Source of the DNA: Halieaceae bacterium
Lineage (GTDB): Bacteria; Pseudomonadota; Gammaproteobacteria; Pseudomonadales; Halieaceae
Assembly (NCBI GenBank): GCA_902520195.1
Contig: CABYND010000005.1
Location: forward strand, 40,096-104,095
Length of the DNA: 64,000 nt
Direction of reading: 5' to 3'
In this document: one piece after another, positions 16,988 to 24,798 of the stretch
Numbering within the stretch: the first letter of the stretch is position 1
Layout of the letters: each line of letters begins with the position of its first letter
Position numbers and translations under genes: made by a program
Notes under the pieces: model-generated
What the model saw: only the letters and a program-made list of their open reading frames with translations
What the model was told of the DNA's origin: nothing
The model's database searches: none

Positions 16988-17737
16988 TTAAAGGTCTATT
17001 GAGATCTCCTGCCCTTTGACGAAGCGCACAAAGGGTGCGCTCTGCTTAAGTTGCTCCCGGGGGTTCAGCTGGATCCGTTGCTCGACCAGATCAATGGCCC
17101 ATCGCGTTACCGCGGGTAGATTCAGTTGTCGCGCCTCATTCAGTGTGAGCCAATGGAGCTCATTGAGCTCGCCACTGGCATCGCTGATTTGCTTGGGATC
17201 GTTATAAATGAACTGGTCACGGATCATGAAGAAGCGGGTATCGAAACGCCGGGTGCGATAGGCAGGTGTGATCGCCCGGGCGATAAAATCCATATGCTCC
17301 AAGGGTGGCTCCGCGCCGTTAGAGAAATAGTCCCGCCAAACTGGGTGAGTTGTTGTCGCAGGTTTTGAGGCAGGGCGGCCGACAATCAGACCCGTTTCCT
17401 CAAAGGTTTCCCTGATGGCGGCGAGGGCGAGGCCACGCAGCTTGCGATCAGTAACCGTTTTTCTTGTGGCCTTTCGCAGCCGTTCCATGACGGGTCGGCT
17501 CAGATCGCCTGGTACTTTAAGCCGCTGGTCGATCAGATCTAGCCGGCCACCGGGGAAGACAAATTTATTGGGCATGAATCGGTGGCTGGCCGCGCGCTTA
17601 CCCATGAGTACAGTAGGTTGCGATCCGGCGCGCACCACGATGAGCGTTGCCGCCTCTTTGGGCCGAGCCAGTTCGGCCGTGCCCTCTCTATATTCACCCG
17701 GGCCGGTGGGTGTCCTGCCGTACTGATGGCGTGTCAT
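16988..17737 (-). CDS. NUDIX hydrolase (NUDT19-like layout)
   Basis: This 249-residue protein has a Nudix fold. It carries FPGGRLDLID, then a spacer of about 40 residues, then the catalytic box AAIRETFEETGLIVG. The long insertion inside the Nudix box is the arrangement of the NUDT19-like group, which includes coenzyme A diphosphatases. Substrate is likely a nucleoside diphosphate derivative such as an acyl-CoA, by family analogy only. Its start overlaps the stop of the upstream NAD-binding protein gene by 4 nt (ATGA), indicating cotranscription and translational coupling. No signal peptide is seen, so it should be cytoplasmic. Confidence 0.85.
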   Translation of the reverse strand: MTRHQYGRTPTGPGEYREGTAELARPKEAATLIVVRAGSQPTVLMGKRAASHRFMPNKFVFPGGRLDLIDQRLKVPGDLSRPVMERLRKATRKTVTDRKLRGLALAAIRETFEETGLIVGRPASKPATTTHPVWRDYFSNGAEPPLEHMDFIARAITPAYRTRRFDTRFFMIRDQFIYNDPKQISDASGELNELHWLTLNEARQLNLPAVTRWAIDLVEQRIQLNPREQLKQSAPFVRFVKGQEISIDL

Positions 17738-18390
17738 GAGGCAACCTGACCTTGCGGGGGGCTCTGAAGCACCCTCATGATGTCATCGAAGTGATGGGTA
17801 TACACACCGGGCTCGTGATCTGCGGCCAGCCCGAGCATACATTGGGCAACATCAGCTGACTGTACGCTTCGATAGCGGCGCCATTTGCCGTGCATCAGTC
17901 GATCGGTGGCGGGGGCAATGCGTTGAAGGAGTGCTTCTATTGGCCGGCGCTCTGTCCTATCTCCAAGTAGCAGGCCAGGCCGAATAATGTCGAGCCGCTT
18001 AAAGCCCATTTCCACAAGCCGTTGTTCTGCTGCGCCTTTCACACGCGAATAAAAAACTGAGGCGTCGGGGTTTGCCCCAACTGCAGTGACGACGAGGAAG
18101 TGGCCGACGTTCGCTGCTTTTGCTGCCGCGGCAAATGACACGACGGCTTCTTCGTCGATTGCGCGAAAAGCGGCCTGTGAGCCCGCCTGCCGAATGGTGG
18201 TGCCGAGCGCGCAAATCGCGATATCTGCAGGTGGGAGCCGGGGTAAGTCGTCAAAGCCCGATACGATCTCGCTGGAGGCCATACCCGTAGGGCGTCTGCC
18301 GACGGTTGTGATTTCGTGACCGTCATTGAGGCCAAGTCTCAGCACTTTTCCGCCGATGAGGCCGGTGCCGCCAGCGAGTTGCAGTCTCAT
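17734..18390 (-). CDS. NAD(P)-binding Rossmann protein (atypical SDR)
   Basis: This 218-residue protein starts directly with a dinucleotide-binding motif, GGTGLIGGKVLRLGL, followed by the NADP-type basic pair GRRPTG. It contains the strand IAICALGTTIRQAGS and the segment FLVVTAVGANPDASVFYSRVKG, where SxFYxRVKG supplies the Tyr/Lys of the extended or atypical SDR (HTATIP2/TIP30-like) group. A redox or dinucleotide-sensing role is likely, and the substrate is unknown. It overlaps the Nudix gene by 4 nt downstream and follows a membrane-anchored unknown gene by about 60 bp. Confidence 0.83.
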   Translation of the reverse strand: MRLQLAGGTGLIGGKVLRLGLNDGHEITTVGRRPTGMASSEIVSGFDDLPRLPPADIAICALGTTIRQAGSQAAFRAIDEEAVVSFAAAAKAANVGHFLVVTAVGANPDASVFYSRVKGAAEQRLVEMGFKRLDIIRPGLLLGDRTERRPIEALLQRIAPATDRLMHGKWRRYRSVQSADVAQCMLGLAADHEPGVYTHHFDDIMRVLQSPPQGQVAS

Positions 18391-18451
18391 GCCAGTGCCA
18401 TCGAGATAGGCAAGGCCGGTACTAACACAGAAGGTTGATGCAGTGCAGAGG

Positions 18452-19012
18452 TCATGGTGAGACGGCCACTGATTGCTGTAATTGACGCGCTGCTTGCCAC
18501 TCCCATGTGCTCAGGTCCACGTCCACGACGAATACCTCAAAATCTTCCTGCCACCGCGCTGGGGCATAGAGCACGGATTCGCCTCTGAGCCAGGTGTGGC
18601 CATCGCGATCGGCGACGCAAAGCAGGACTATTGCCTCTCCGTTTTCAGGAGTCGATGCCACCTTTGTCGCACCCCGTTGGCACCCCGTGCGGTGGTAGAC
18701 GCGCACCACAAGCCCCGCGTCTTGATAGAGGGCATGGACCTGCAGGGATTCCGACAGGATGCGCCTTAGACGCACTGATTGCCGGCCATCATCGGCTTTC
18801 TCGTAGCCCCATCGTGTTTGCCTCGCGGAGTTCAGGTATTGCCAGTCTGTGAAATCGGTACCGTAGGTGAGCGCGCCGTCCAAGGTCACCTGTTCCGCTT
18901 CGGGCGTCGTGTTTTCGGGTAACCCGCCAAGCGACATGACGCCCAGCACAAATACGACCGCAACAGTGCCCAGAATCATGGCGGTCATCAATGCGGCAAA
19001 AAGTTTATTCAT
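18452..19012 (-). CDS. Membrane-anchored protein of unknown function
   Basis: This 186-residue protein has one N-terminal hydrophobic segment (residues 5-29, ALMTAMILGTVAVVFVLGVM) and then a soluble domain, likely periplasmic, rich in Trp and charged residues. Two cysteines (YHRTGCQRG and IVLLCVADRDG) could pair. I recognise no family. Its start overlaps the end of the fatty acid hydroxylase family gene by 8 nt, so the two proteins are probably made together and may act together at the membrane. Codon use and composition look like the neighbours. It is a real gene by its overlap, anchor and clean frame, but no function should be assigned. Confidence 0.72.
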   Translation of the reverse strand: MNKLFAALMTAMILGTVAVVFVLGVMSLGGLPENTTPEAEQVTLDGALTYGTDFTDWQYLNSARQTRWGYEKADDGRQSVRLRRILSESLQVHALYQDAGLVVRVYHRTGCQRGATKVASTPENGEAIVLLCVADRDGHTWLRGESVLYAPARWQEDFEVFVVDVDLSTWEWQAARQLQQSVAVSP

Positions 19013-20015
19013 GAAGCCCCGCCGATGAACTAGCTTTGCGTTTGATCATGGCGCTCCAGTCGCGAAAGGGTCCCGAAACGTTCTGCCAGAAGGACCGGTA
19101 TTCCCCTTGGCTAGCCGGCCCCAATCCCCAGGGTGTGTACTCGTCTCTTTCGGGGATATACAGGGTACCGAACGCTCGATCCCAAATACTGGTGACTGCT
19201 GCCAGGTTCGTGTCCCAATGGTGCTCGAGGTAACTGTGGTGAGTGTGATGCATCACGGGGCTGTGCAGCCATTTCGAGAGCCAACGAGGGTAGTGAAAAG
19301 CCACGTGATAATGACGAAAGGAGCCGTTGAAGCCGAATAGCAATGCAAAAAAGCCAATATTGAACAGCGTGGCTTGCGCAATGCTGTCACTAAACAGCCA
19401 GCCAAATAGACCAGCGGCGATGCCAAAGGACAGTGCCGCACCAATCGCGTAAATGGGTCCCTCAAGAAAATGCTCCCGGTAGCGAGTGAGCGGTGTAAGC
19501 ACCTCTGCCGAATGGTGAACTTTGTGAATGGCCCACAGCACTGGGATTTTGTGTTCCGCGTAGTGGATGAGAAAAAACAGCAGATCGTATAGCAGCAGAG
19601 TGACCAGGCTGTAGAGCAACATCCAGCCGTAGTGGCTCTGCAGACCGGGCCCGCTGTCCAAGAGCGCATTGAGTGCGTCCATGACCAGGGCCTCAGTGCC
19701 CGGCGCTACGCCGACGAGCAGGGTGGTCACCCATAGCGGGCGCAGTAATCGCTCAAAGACGTAGAGCCCGACGTCGACACGCGCCGAGACATGGGTGTAG
19801 ATCTCCGCAGGCAACAGGAACTGCCTCAGCGGCATTCTGCGAATGCGGCCGTCTGCGCCCTTTGCGCCAACACCCTTGCGCAAGAGCCAGATGGTGGTGG
19901 CAAGGCCGGCAGTCAGCAGCAGGATGGGCCACGTCAGATCTCGGGGCACATGCGGCGCTATCACGACAAGTGCGTCGGAGATGAGTTGGTTGAGTGGTCC
20001 GGCTGTGCTGTCCAT
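19005..20015 (-). CDS. Sterol desaturase / fatty acid hydroxylase family protein
   Basis: This 336-residue integral membrane di-iron enzyme has the histidine clusters of the family (PF04116): HYAEHKIPVLWAIHKVHHS (HxxxH and HxxHH) and, further on, HHTHHSYLEHHWDTNL. Several hydrophobic helices surround them. Members hydroxylate or desaturate lipids at the membrane using oxygen, and bacterial examples act on carotenoids, sterols or alkyl lipids. The exact substrate is not readable. It is the first gene of a four-gene minus-strand run (hydroxylase, membrane anchor protein, NAD-binding protein, Nudix). Upstream, a MOSC gene is transcribed divergently. Confidence 0.86.
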   Translation of the reverse strand: MDSTAGPLNQLISDALVVIAPHVPRDLTWPILLLTAGLATTIWLLRKGVGAKGADGRIRRMPLRQFLLPAEIYTHVSARVDVGLYVFERLLRPLWVTTLLVGVAPGTEALVMDALNALLDSGPGLQSHYGWMLLYSLVTLLLYDLLFFLIHYAEHKIPVLWAIHKVHHSAEVLTPLTRYREHFLEGPIYAIGAALSFGIAAGLFGWLFSDSIAQATLFNIGFFALLFGFNGSFRHYHVAFHYPRWLSKWLHSPVMHHTHHSYLEHHWDTNLAAVTSIWDRAFGTLYIPERDEYTPWGLGPASQGEYRSFWQNVSGPFRDWSAMIKRKASSSAGLHE

Positions 20016-20147
20016 CGAGTGAGTATACGATCAATATGCACTGGCAATGGCGGCTTTGCCTTCCTCTCAAGGTCTGGGCCTTAGCGGATGTTGTTCCGGT
20101 CGGGCTCGTGTCAAAATGTGGCGGTATCGTTATCGGGTGCTTTATTG

Positions 20148-20726
20148 ATGGAGCCTTTACACGGAACGGTCGCGAGCCTCTTCCTCGGTGATACGGGAAC
20201 ACTGAATAAGGCCGCGCAGGACTCGCTCGAATTTGCTTTTGACGGAATCGTCGGTGACCGGCACCGGGGTCTCACCCGCAAAGCCTGGGAGCAGACTGAC
20301 AAACAACCCGGCGGCACCGAGCGGCGCAATGAGCGGCAGTGGTCCGCCGTGGCACAGGAAGACCTTGATCAGGCATCCCAGGTGTTGAGCCTTGCGCACC
20401 CGCTGAGCGCCGGCGATGTAGCGGTGAACCTGAGTCTCTTGGGTATACCGGATTTTTCCCGCTTGCCGCGCGGTACGACCCTCACCTTCGAAAAGGGTGT
20501 GGTGCTGATGGTGGAGGAGTACAACCCGCCCTGCAGCCGCATGGCACGTTACATATCAGAAGGCCATGAGACCACTCACGGTGGCGTGCTGGGAGAGACT
20601 GATTTTATCGAGGCGTCAAAGTTCAGCCGCGGTCTCGTGGGAGTCGTGGAGGTGCCGGGTGTGGTGTCAGTGGGTGAGGGCGTCTCGGCGACACCCGAAG
20701 TCTTGCCGAAATGGCTACGCAACTAA
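20148..20726 (+). CDS. MOSC domain protein
   Basis: This protein of about 192 residues has a MOSC domain, the fold shared with the C-terminus of molybdenum cofactor sulphurases and YiiM/YuaD-like proteins. The segment FDGIVGDRHRGLTRKA near the start is typical. PPCSRMARYI contains the conserved cysteine, and GVVEVPGVVSVGEGV closes the domain. Such proteins transfer sulphur or reduce N-hydroxylated compounds with molybdenum cofactor. The ATG at 20148 is preferred because homology starts with GTVASLFLGD, and an upstream in-frame ATG at 20088 adds 20 residues without similarity. It is followed after 27 bp by an aldehyde dehydrogenase gene. Xanthine dehydrogenase and an IorAB-like enzyme in this window also need molybdenum cofactor. 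Confidence 0.8.
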   Translation: MEPLHGTVASLFLGDTGTLNKAAQDSLEFAFDGIVGDRHRGLTRKAWEQTDKQPGGTERRNERQWSAVAQEDLDQASQVLSLAHPLSAGDVAVNLSLLGIPDFSRLPRGTTLTFEKGVVLMVEEYNPPCSRMARYISEGHETTHGGVLGETDFIEASKFSRGLVGVVEVPGVVSVGEGVSATPEVLPKWLRN

Positions 20727-20753
20727 TAACAGATTGAAAGGGAGTCGAATGTC

Positions 20754-22181
20754 GTGGATAAGTTGCTGAAGTTTTATATCAACGGAGAGTGGGTGGACCC
20801 GCTTTCGACTGACAAGATGCCGGTTCTTAATCCGGCCTCGGCAAAGCAGGTGGGTGAGGTGGCGTTGGGCAATGATGCCGACGTTGACCGAGCGGTAGCC
20901 GCCGCTCAAGCCGCCTTTGAGCTCTACAGTCAAACCAGCAAAGCAGACAGATTGGCTTTGCTCGGTCGGATCCGGGAGGTGACAGAGCGACGTTTTGAAG
21001 AACTAGCCCAAGCGATGCGGCTCGAGATGGGCGCGCCTATCACGATGGCGCGGGACGCTCAGGCCGACGCGGCGATCGGGCATCTCGATGGTTTTGTTGC
21101 CGCGCTGGAAAAACTGGAGGAGCAGGAGCGCTTTGCTAACGGGGAGGTGCTCCTGCGTGAGCCGATCGGGGTATGTGGATTGATTACCCCCTGGAATTGG
21201 CCAATGAATCAGGTGGTGCTCAAGGTGATACCTGTCATCGCAACCGGATGTGCTTGTGTCCTGAAGCCCAGTGAACATACCCCTATATCCGCCATGCTGT
21301 ATGCAGAGATACTGCACGAGGCTGGCGTGCCCGCGGGCGTCTTCAATTTGGTGAACGGTGTCGGTCCAGTGGTGGGTTCGGCGCTGTCACGCCACCCCGA
21401 TATACAAATGATGTCGTTTACCGGATCCACACGGGCAGGCACAGCAGTCACTCATGACGCGGCAGATTCGGTAAAGCGTGTCACTCTGGAGTTGGGCGGC
21501 AAGTCGCCCAATCTGGTTTTTGCTGACTGTGATTTGGAGGAGCGGGTTACGCAATCCGTAGCCGAGTGCATGTTCAACACCGGGCAGTCTTGTGATGCGC
21601 CGACGCGACTGTTGGTTGAGCGGTCCTGTTATGACGAGGTCGTGGAGATTGCTCGACGCGCGGCGGGAGCCACTGCTGTTGGAAATCCCGAAGAGGAGGG
21701 CGATCACATCGGACCCTTGTTTGATCAAATTCAGTTTGATCGAGTGCAAAACATGATTCAGGTCGGTATCGATGAGGGTGCTACATTACTCCTCGGAGGG
21801 CTCGGTCGCCCTGAGGGTTTTGATGCCGGTTGGTATGTGCGGCCCACGGTATTCTCTGATGTGAACAACACCATGCGGATTGCGCGAGAGGAAATCTTTG
21901 GGCCGGTGTTGGCGATCATTCCGTTTGATGACGAGGAAGCGGCGGTCGAAATAGCGAACGACACGCCCTATGGCCTTGCCGCGTATGTTCAGACCGGTAG
22001 CCCTGAGCGCGCAGCGAGATTGTCACGATCGCTGCGAGCGGGTGCGGTGCACATCAATGGCGGCGCCTACGAATATGGCTCCCCGTTTGGCGGCTACAAA
22101 GCCTCAGGTAACGGTCGGGAAGGCGGGGAAATGGGTCTCGAAGACTTCCTCGAGACCAAAATGGTGCACGGATTGGCGTAA
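20754..22181 (+). CDS. NAD(P)-dependent aldehyde dehydrogenase
   Basis: This 475-residue aldehyde dehydrogenase has the full catalytic set: Asn148 in TPWNWP, Glu246 in TLELGGKSPN, and the nucleophile Cys280 in NTGQSCDAPTR. The nucleotide site FTGSTRAGT lies near 222-230. The start is GTG at 20754 with AAAGGGAG nine bases upstream. It oxidises an aldehyde to the acid. The CoA-dependent methylmalonate semialdehyde type is excluded by the cysteine context. Neighbours are a MOSC protein upstream and, convergently, a DmdA-like methyltransferase, with an iron alcohol dehydrogenase further on. An alcohol-to-aldehyde-to-acid route within 6 kb is therefore possible, though unproven. Confidence 0.92.
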   Translation: MDKLLKFYINGEWVDPLSTDKMPVLNPASAKQVGEVALGNDADVDRAVAAAQAAFELYSQTSKADRLALLGRIREVTERRFEELAQAMRLEMGAPITMARDAQADAAIGHLDGFVAALEKLEEQERFANGEVLLREPIGVCGLITPWNWPMNQVVLKVIPVIATGCACVLKPSEHTPISAMLYAEILHEAGVPAGVFNLVNGVGPVVGSALSRHPDIQMMSFTGSTRAGTAVTHDAADSVKRVTLELGGKSPNLVFADCDLEERVTQSVAECMFNTGQSCDAPTRLLVERSCYDEVVEIARRAAGATAVGNPEEEGDHIGPLFDQIQFDRVQNMIQVGIDEGATLLLGGLGRPEGFDAGWYVRPTVFSDVNNTMRIAREEIFGPVLAIIPFDDEEAAVEIANDTPYGLAAYVQTGSPERAARLSRSLRAGAVHINGGAYEYGSPFGGYKASGNGREGGEMGLEDFLETKMVHGLA

Positions 22182-22195
22182 GCCCCGCGGCGAGT

Positions 22196-23326
22196 TTAAT
22201 CCTCGTCGGTTTGCCAATCCTGATTTGCGATGCGTCCTGTCACGGTGCCGTCAGGCAGCGTAATCGTGAGTTCTGTGCCCACCTCAGCGTGATCGCTGGG
22301 AACGTAGCCCATGCCGACGCTGCATTCGAGCCGTGGCGAATAGGTGATGCTGGTCACGCAGCCGGTGAGGTCCGTTTTGGCTAAGGTAATCGGGTAGGTT
22401 TCCCGAGGATTGCGAACCGCATCGCCCTGTACCACTAGCCTGACTAGTTTTTGCGAGCAGCCCGCTTCTGCAATGCTTTCCAGCGCTTCCCGGCCTAAAT
22501 AGTCGGCAACTTTACCTATCTTGAAGAAACGGTCCAGCCCGGACTCAATAGGGTTGTTGTCGAGCGTCATGTCGTTGCCGTGGGAGAGTAGGCCAGTCTC
22601 GATCCGATCGATCAAATTGGGGCAGCCTGGACGCAGAGACAGGTCGGCGCCGGCTTCGGTCACGATGTCCCACAAGCGTTCGCCTTCGGATGAATCGCTC
22701 AGGTAGAGCTCAAAGCCCCCCTGACCACTCCAGCCCGTGCGAGCAATAACCAGTGGTATTCCGGCAATCTGGGTTTCAATGAAGCGGAAGAACCGGATAT
22801 CCCCGACGGGCTCGTCGATCAGTCGGCTCAGCAGGGTCTCAGATTTAGGGCCCTGAATTGAGAGGGGGAAGACATCTGGGTCGCTGACTTCGACATCGAA
22901 GCCTGCCCCAGCAGCCAATCCTTTGACCCACAGCAATACGTCGGAGTCCGAGATCGACAGCCAGAATCGGTCGGGTGCCAGACACAAGATGATGGGGTCG
23001 TTGACGATGCCGGCCTTTTCGTCGATCAGTGGCACATACATGCACTGCCCGGGCACAATCTTGGACAGATCTCTGGGGGTCAGATACTCAGCGAGCTTGA
23101 GTGCCTCAGGCCCTTTGATTTCGACCTGCACTTGACACGCGACGTCCCAGATCTGCACATGTTCTCTGAGGTGCCAATAATCCTCTTCAAGCGATGCATA
23201 CACCGAGGGCAGCACCACATGGTTATAGACTGATGCTCCCGTAGCGCCCTTGTGGGAGCGCGTTTCGAATGGCGATTTACGAAGTCGTCGTGACAAAAAA
23301 AGAGCAGGTGCTGTCATGGATAACAC
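22196..23326 (-). CDS. DmdA-like demethylase / GcvT-family methyltransferase
   Basis: This 376-residue protein of the GcvT (T-protein) fold transfers a one-carbon unit to tetrahydrofolate. Segments LSRRLRKSPFETRS, VYNHVVLPSVYASLEEDYWHL, HVQIWDVACQVQVEIKGPEA, TPRDLSKIVPGQCMYVPLIDE, RTGWSGQGGFELYL and GCPNLIDRIETGLLSHGND resemble, from memory, marine dimethylsulphoniopropionate demethylase DmdA more than glycine-cleavage T-protein. DmdA makes methylmercaptopropionate and methyl-THF. Paralogues acting on other methylated compounds look alike, so the assignment is tentative. No dmdB/C/D genes are seen nearby. Convergent with the aldehyde dehydrogenase and divergent from the iron alcohol dehydrogenase. 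The start at ATG 23326 could instead be ATG 23317. Confidence 0.72.
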   Translation of the reverse strand: MLSMTAPALFLSRRLRKSPFETRSHKGATGASVYNHVVLPSVYASLEEDYWHLREHVQIWDVACQVQVEIKGPEALKLAEYLTPRDLSKIVPGQCMYVPLIDEKAGIVNDPIILCLAPDRFWLSISDSDVLLWVKGLAAGAGFDVEVSDPDVFPLSIQGPKSETLLSRLIDEPVGDIRFFRFIETQIAGIPLVIARTGWSGQGGFELYLSDSSEGERLWDIVTEAGADLSLRPGCPNLIDRIETGLLSHGNDMTLDNNPIESGLDRFFKIGKVADYLGREALESIAEAGCSQKLVRLVVQGDAVRNPRETYPITLAKTDLTGCVTSITYSPRLECSVGMGYVPSDHAEVGTELTITLPDGTVTGRIANQDWQTDED

Positions 23327-23581
23327 TCTCGTGGCTGGTGGCGAAACTTCTGGGGCTTCCCAGATTCAGCCTTCATGGATGATGACATGCCGTGGCAGCG
23401 GTCTTGTGATTGAGCGCCCGAGAGGGCGTGGTATCTTTGCTCCAAGAGGCGCGGATTTTGGCGAAAATATAAGCAAAGCGCGCCGTCGATGCATTATTTT
23501 TTTCATCGAATGGCGCAGTTTTCTTAACCTCTGTCCGTGGTGTGAAATAGAGGTGAACTCGCGCTGAGGTATAAGTAGCAA

Positions 23582-24766
23582 ATGATTGATAATAAACATG
23601 AAAATCTACTCGCAAATTATGATTGGTCGTTTCCCGTGCCGATTGCTTACGGGCCCGGTCGCCTTCGTGAAATGGGGGAGCACGCGACAAACTTTGAGCT
23701 GACAAAGCCACTGATCGTTACCGATCAAGGCTCGGCAGGGCTGCCTTTCATCGACACGCTGCAGCAGGCCCTGCTCAGCGCTGGTATCGGCAGTGAAGTT
23801 TTCGCCGAGGTTGCACCTAACCCGAGAGACTCTGACATTGTGCTGGCCCGAAATGCCTATCTGGAGGGAGGGCACGACAGCGTGATCGCCATTGGCGGCG
23901 GGAGCGGAATGGACGCGGGCAAATCCACAGCGCTTACCGCTCATAACCAATGCGACATCTGGCAGTTTGATTTTGATCGCGACCTGCCGAGTCTGCCCGC
24001 CGATCACATTTTTCCAAAGCTCATCTGCATTCCCACCACTGCAGGCACGGGGGCTGAAACTGAGAGCACGGCGATGGTGACGCACTCGGAGCGGGGCATG
24101 AAATTGTGTGTGTGGCACCCGGAGCTCAAGCCTTCCCTGACATTGTTGGATCCTGAAATTACTCTGGGTTTACCAGCCGCGTTAACAGCGTGGACGGGTA
24201 TTGATGCAATGGTGCACGCCATCGAGGCTTATTGCGTGCCTGATTATCATCCGATGTGTGACGGGGTGGCGCTGGAGGCACTGGCGCTCATTGGACGCTG
24301 GTTGCCCAATGCCGTTGAGGAGCCGGGTAATTTAGTCGCTCGCGGCGGGATGCAGGTGGGCGCCTGTCTGGCCGGCGTGTCGTTCCTCAAGGGGTTGGGT
24401 CTGGTTCACGCGATCAGCCATATGGTGGGCGCGGACTTCGACACACACCACGGCCTTACTAATGCCATCGTGTTACCCGCGGTGCTGAAATTCAATGCGC
24501 CGGCCATCGACGACAAGCTCCCCACAATGTGCGCTGCCCTCGGATTACAAAGCGTCGACTTCGAGTCGTTTTATGCGGCGATCTGCCAATTGCTCGATCG
24601 ATTATCTGTGCCGGTGACACTGGCAGAAATTGGCGTACCAGCTGAGGCGGCGCGGGCTTTGGCCGAGAAGGCGCATCAAGATGCCGCGGCGGGAACAAAT
24701 CCTCGTCCCGCTGATGTGGCGACTATTGAGCGTTTGATCCTCGAGGCGATTACGGTCGGTCGATGA
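23582..24766 (+). CDS. Iron-containing (group III) alcohol dehydrogenase
   Basis: This 394-residue enzyme oxidises or reduces an alcohol with NAD(P). The nucleotide loop GGGSGMDAGKS lies at 106-115, and TTAGTGAETES precedes the metal domain. Metal ligands are readable as Asp208 and His212 in GIDAMVHAIEAY, His276 in GLVHAISH and His290 in THHGLTN, with the same spacing as FucO. It is followed 33 bp later by a sodium:solute symporter gene on the same strand, indicating uptake coupled to oxidation. The DddB-type 3-hydroxypropionate dehydrogenase of DMSP breakdown belongs to this family and the neighbouring DmdA-like gene invites that comparison, but sequence alone does not decide it. Confidence 0.9.
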   Translation: MIDNKHENLLANYDWSFPVPIAYGPGRLREMGEHATNFELTKPLIVTDQGSAGLPFIDTLQQALLSAGIGSEVFAEVAPNPRDSDIVLARNAYLEGGHDSVIAIGGGSGMDAGKSTALTAHNQCDIWQFDFDRDLPSLPADHIFPKLICIPTTAGTGAETESTAMVTHSERGMKLCVWHPELKPSLTLLDPEITLGLPAALTAWTGIDAMVHAIEAYCVPDYHPMCDGVALEALALIGRWLPNAVEEPGNLVARGGMQVGACLAGVSFLKGLGLVHAISHMVGADFDTHHGLTNAIVLPAVLKFNAPAIDDKLPTMCAALGLQSVDFESFYAAICQLLDRLSVPVTLAEIGVPAEAARALAEKAHQDAAAGTNPRPADVATIERLILEAITVGR

Positions 24767-24798
24767 GCATTGGCAGCACAACCGGGGCTTAGGACACG

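Noticed and set aside
23327..23581. Possible regulatory RNA or terminator around CGATGCATTATTTTTTTCAT
   Set aside because: The stem is short and interrupted, with no clear promoter, so nothing beyond a divergent promoter region can be supported.
20754..24766. Assigning the aldehyde and alcohol dehydrogenases as DddC and DddB of DMSP cleavage
   Set aside because: The aldehyde dehydrogenase Cys context is not the CoA-dependent methylmalonate semialdehyde type and no dddD or dddT gene is present.
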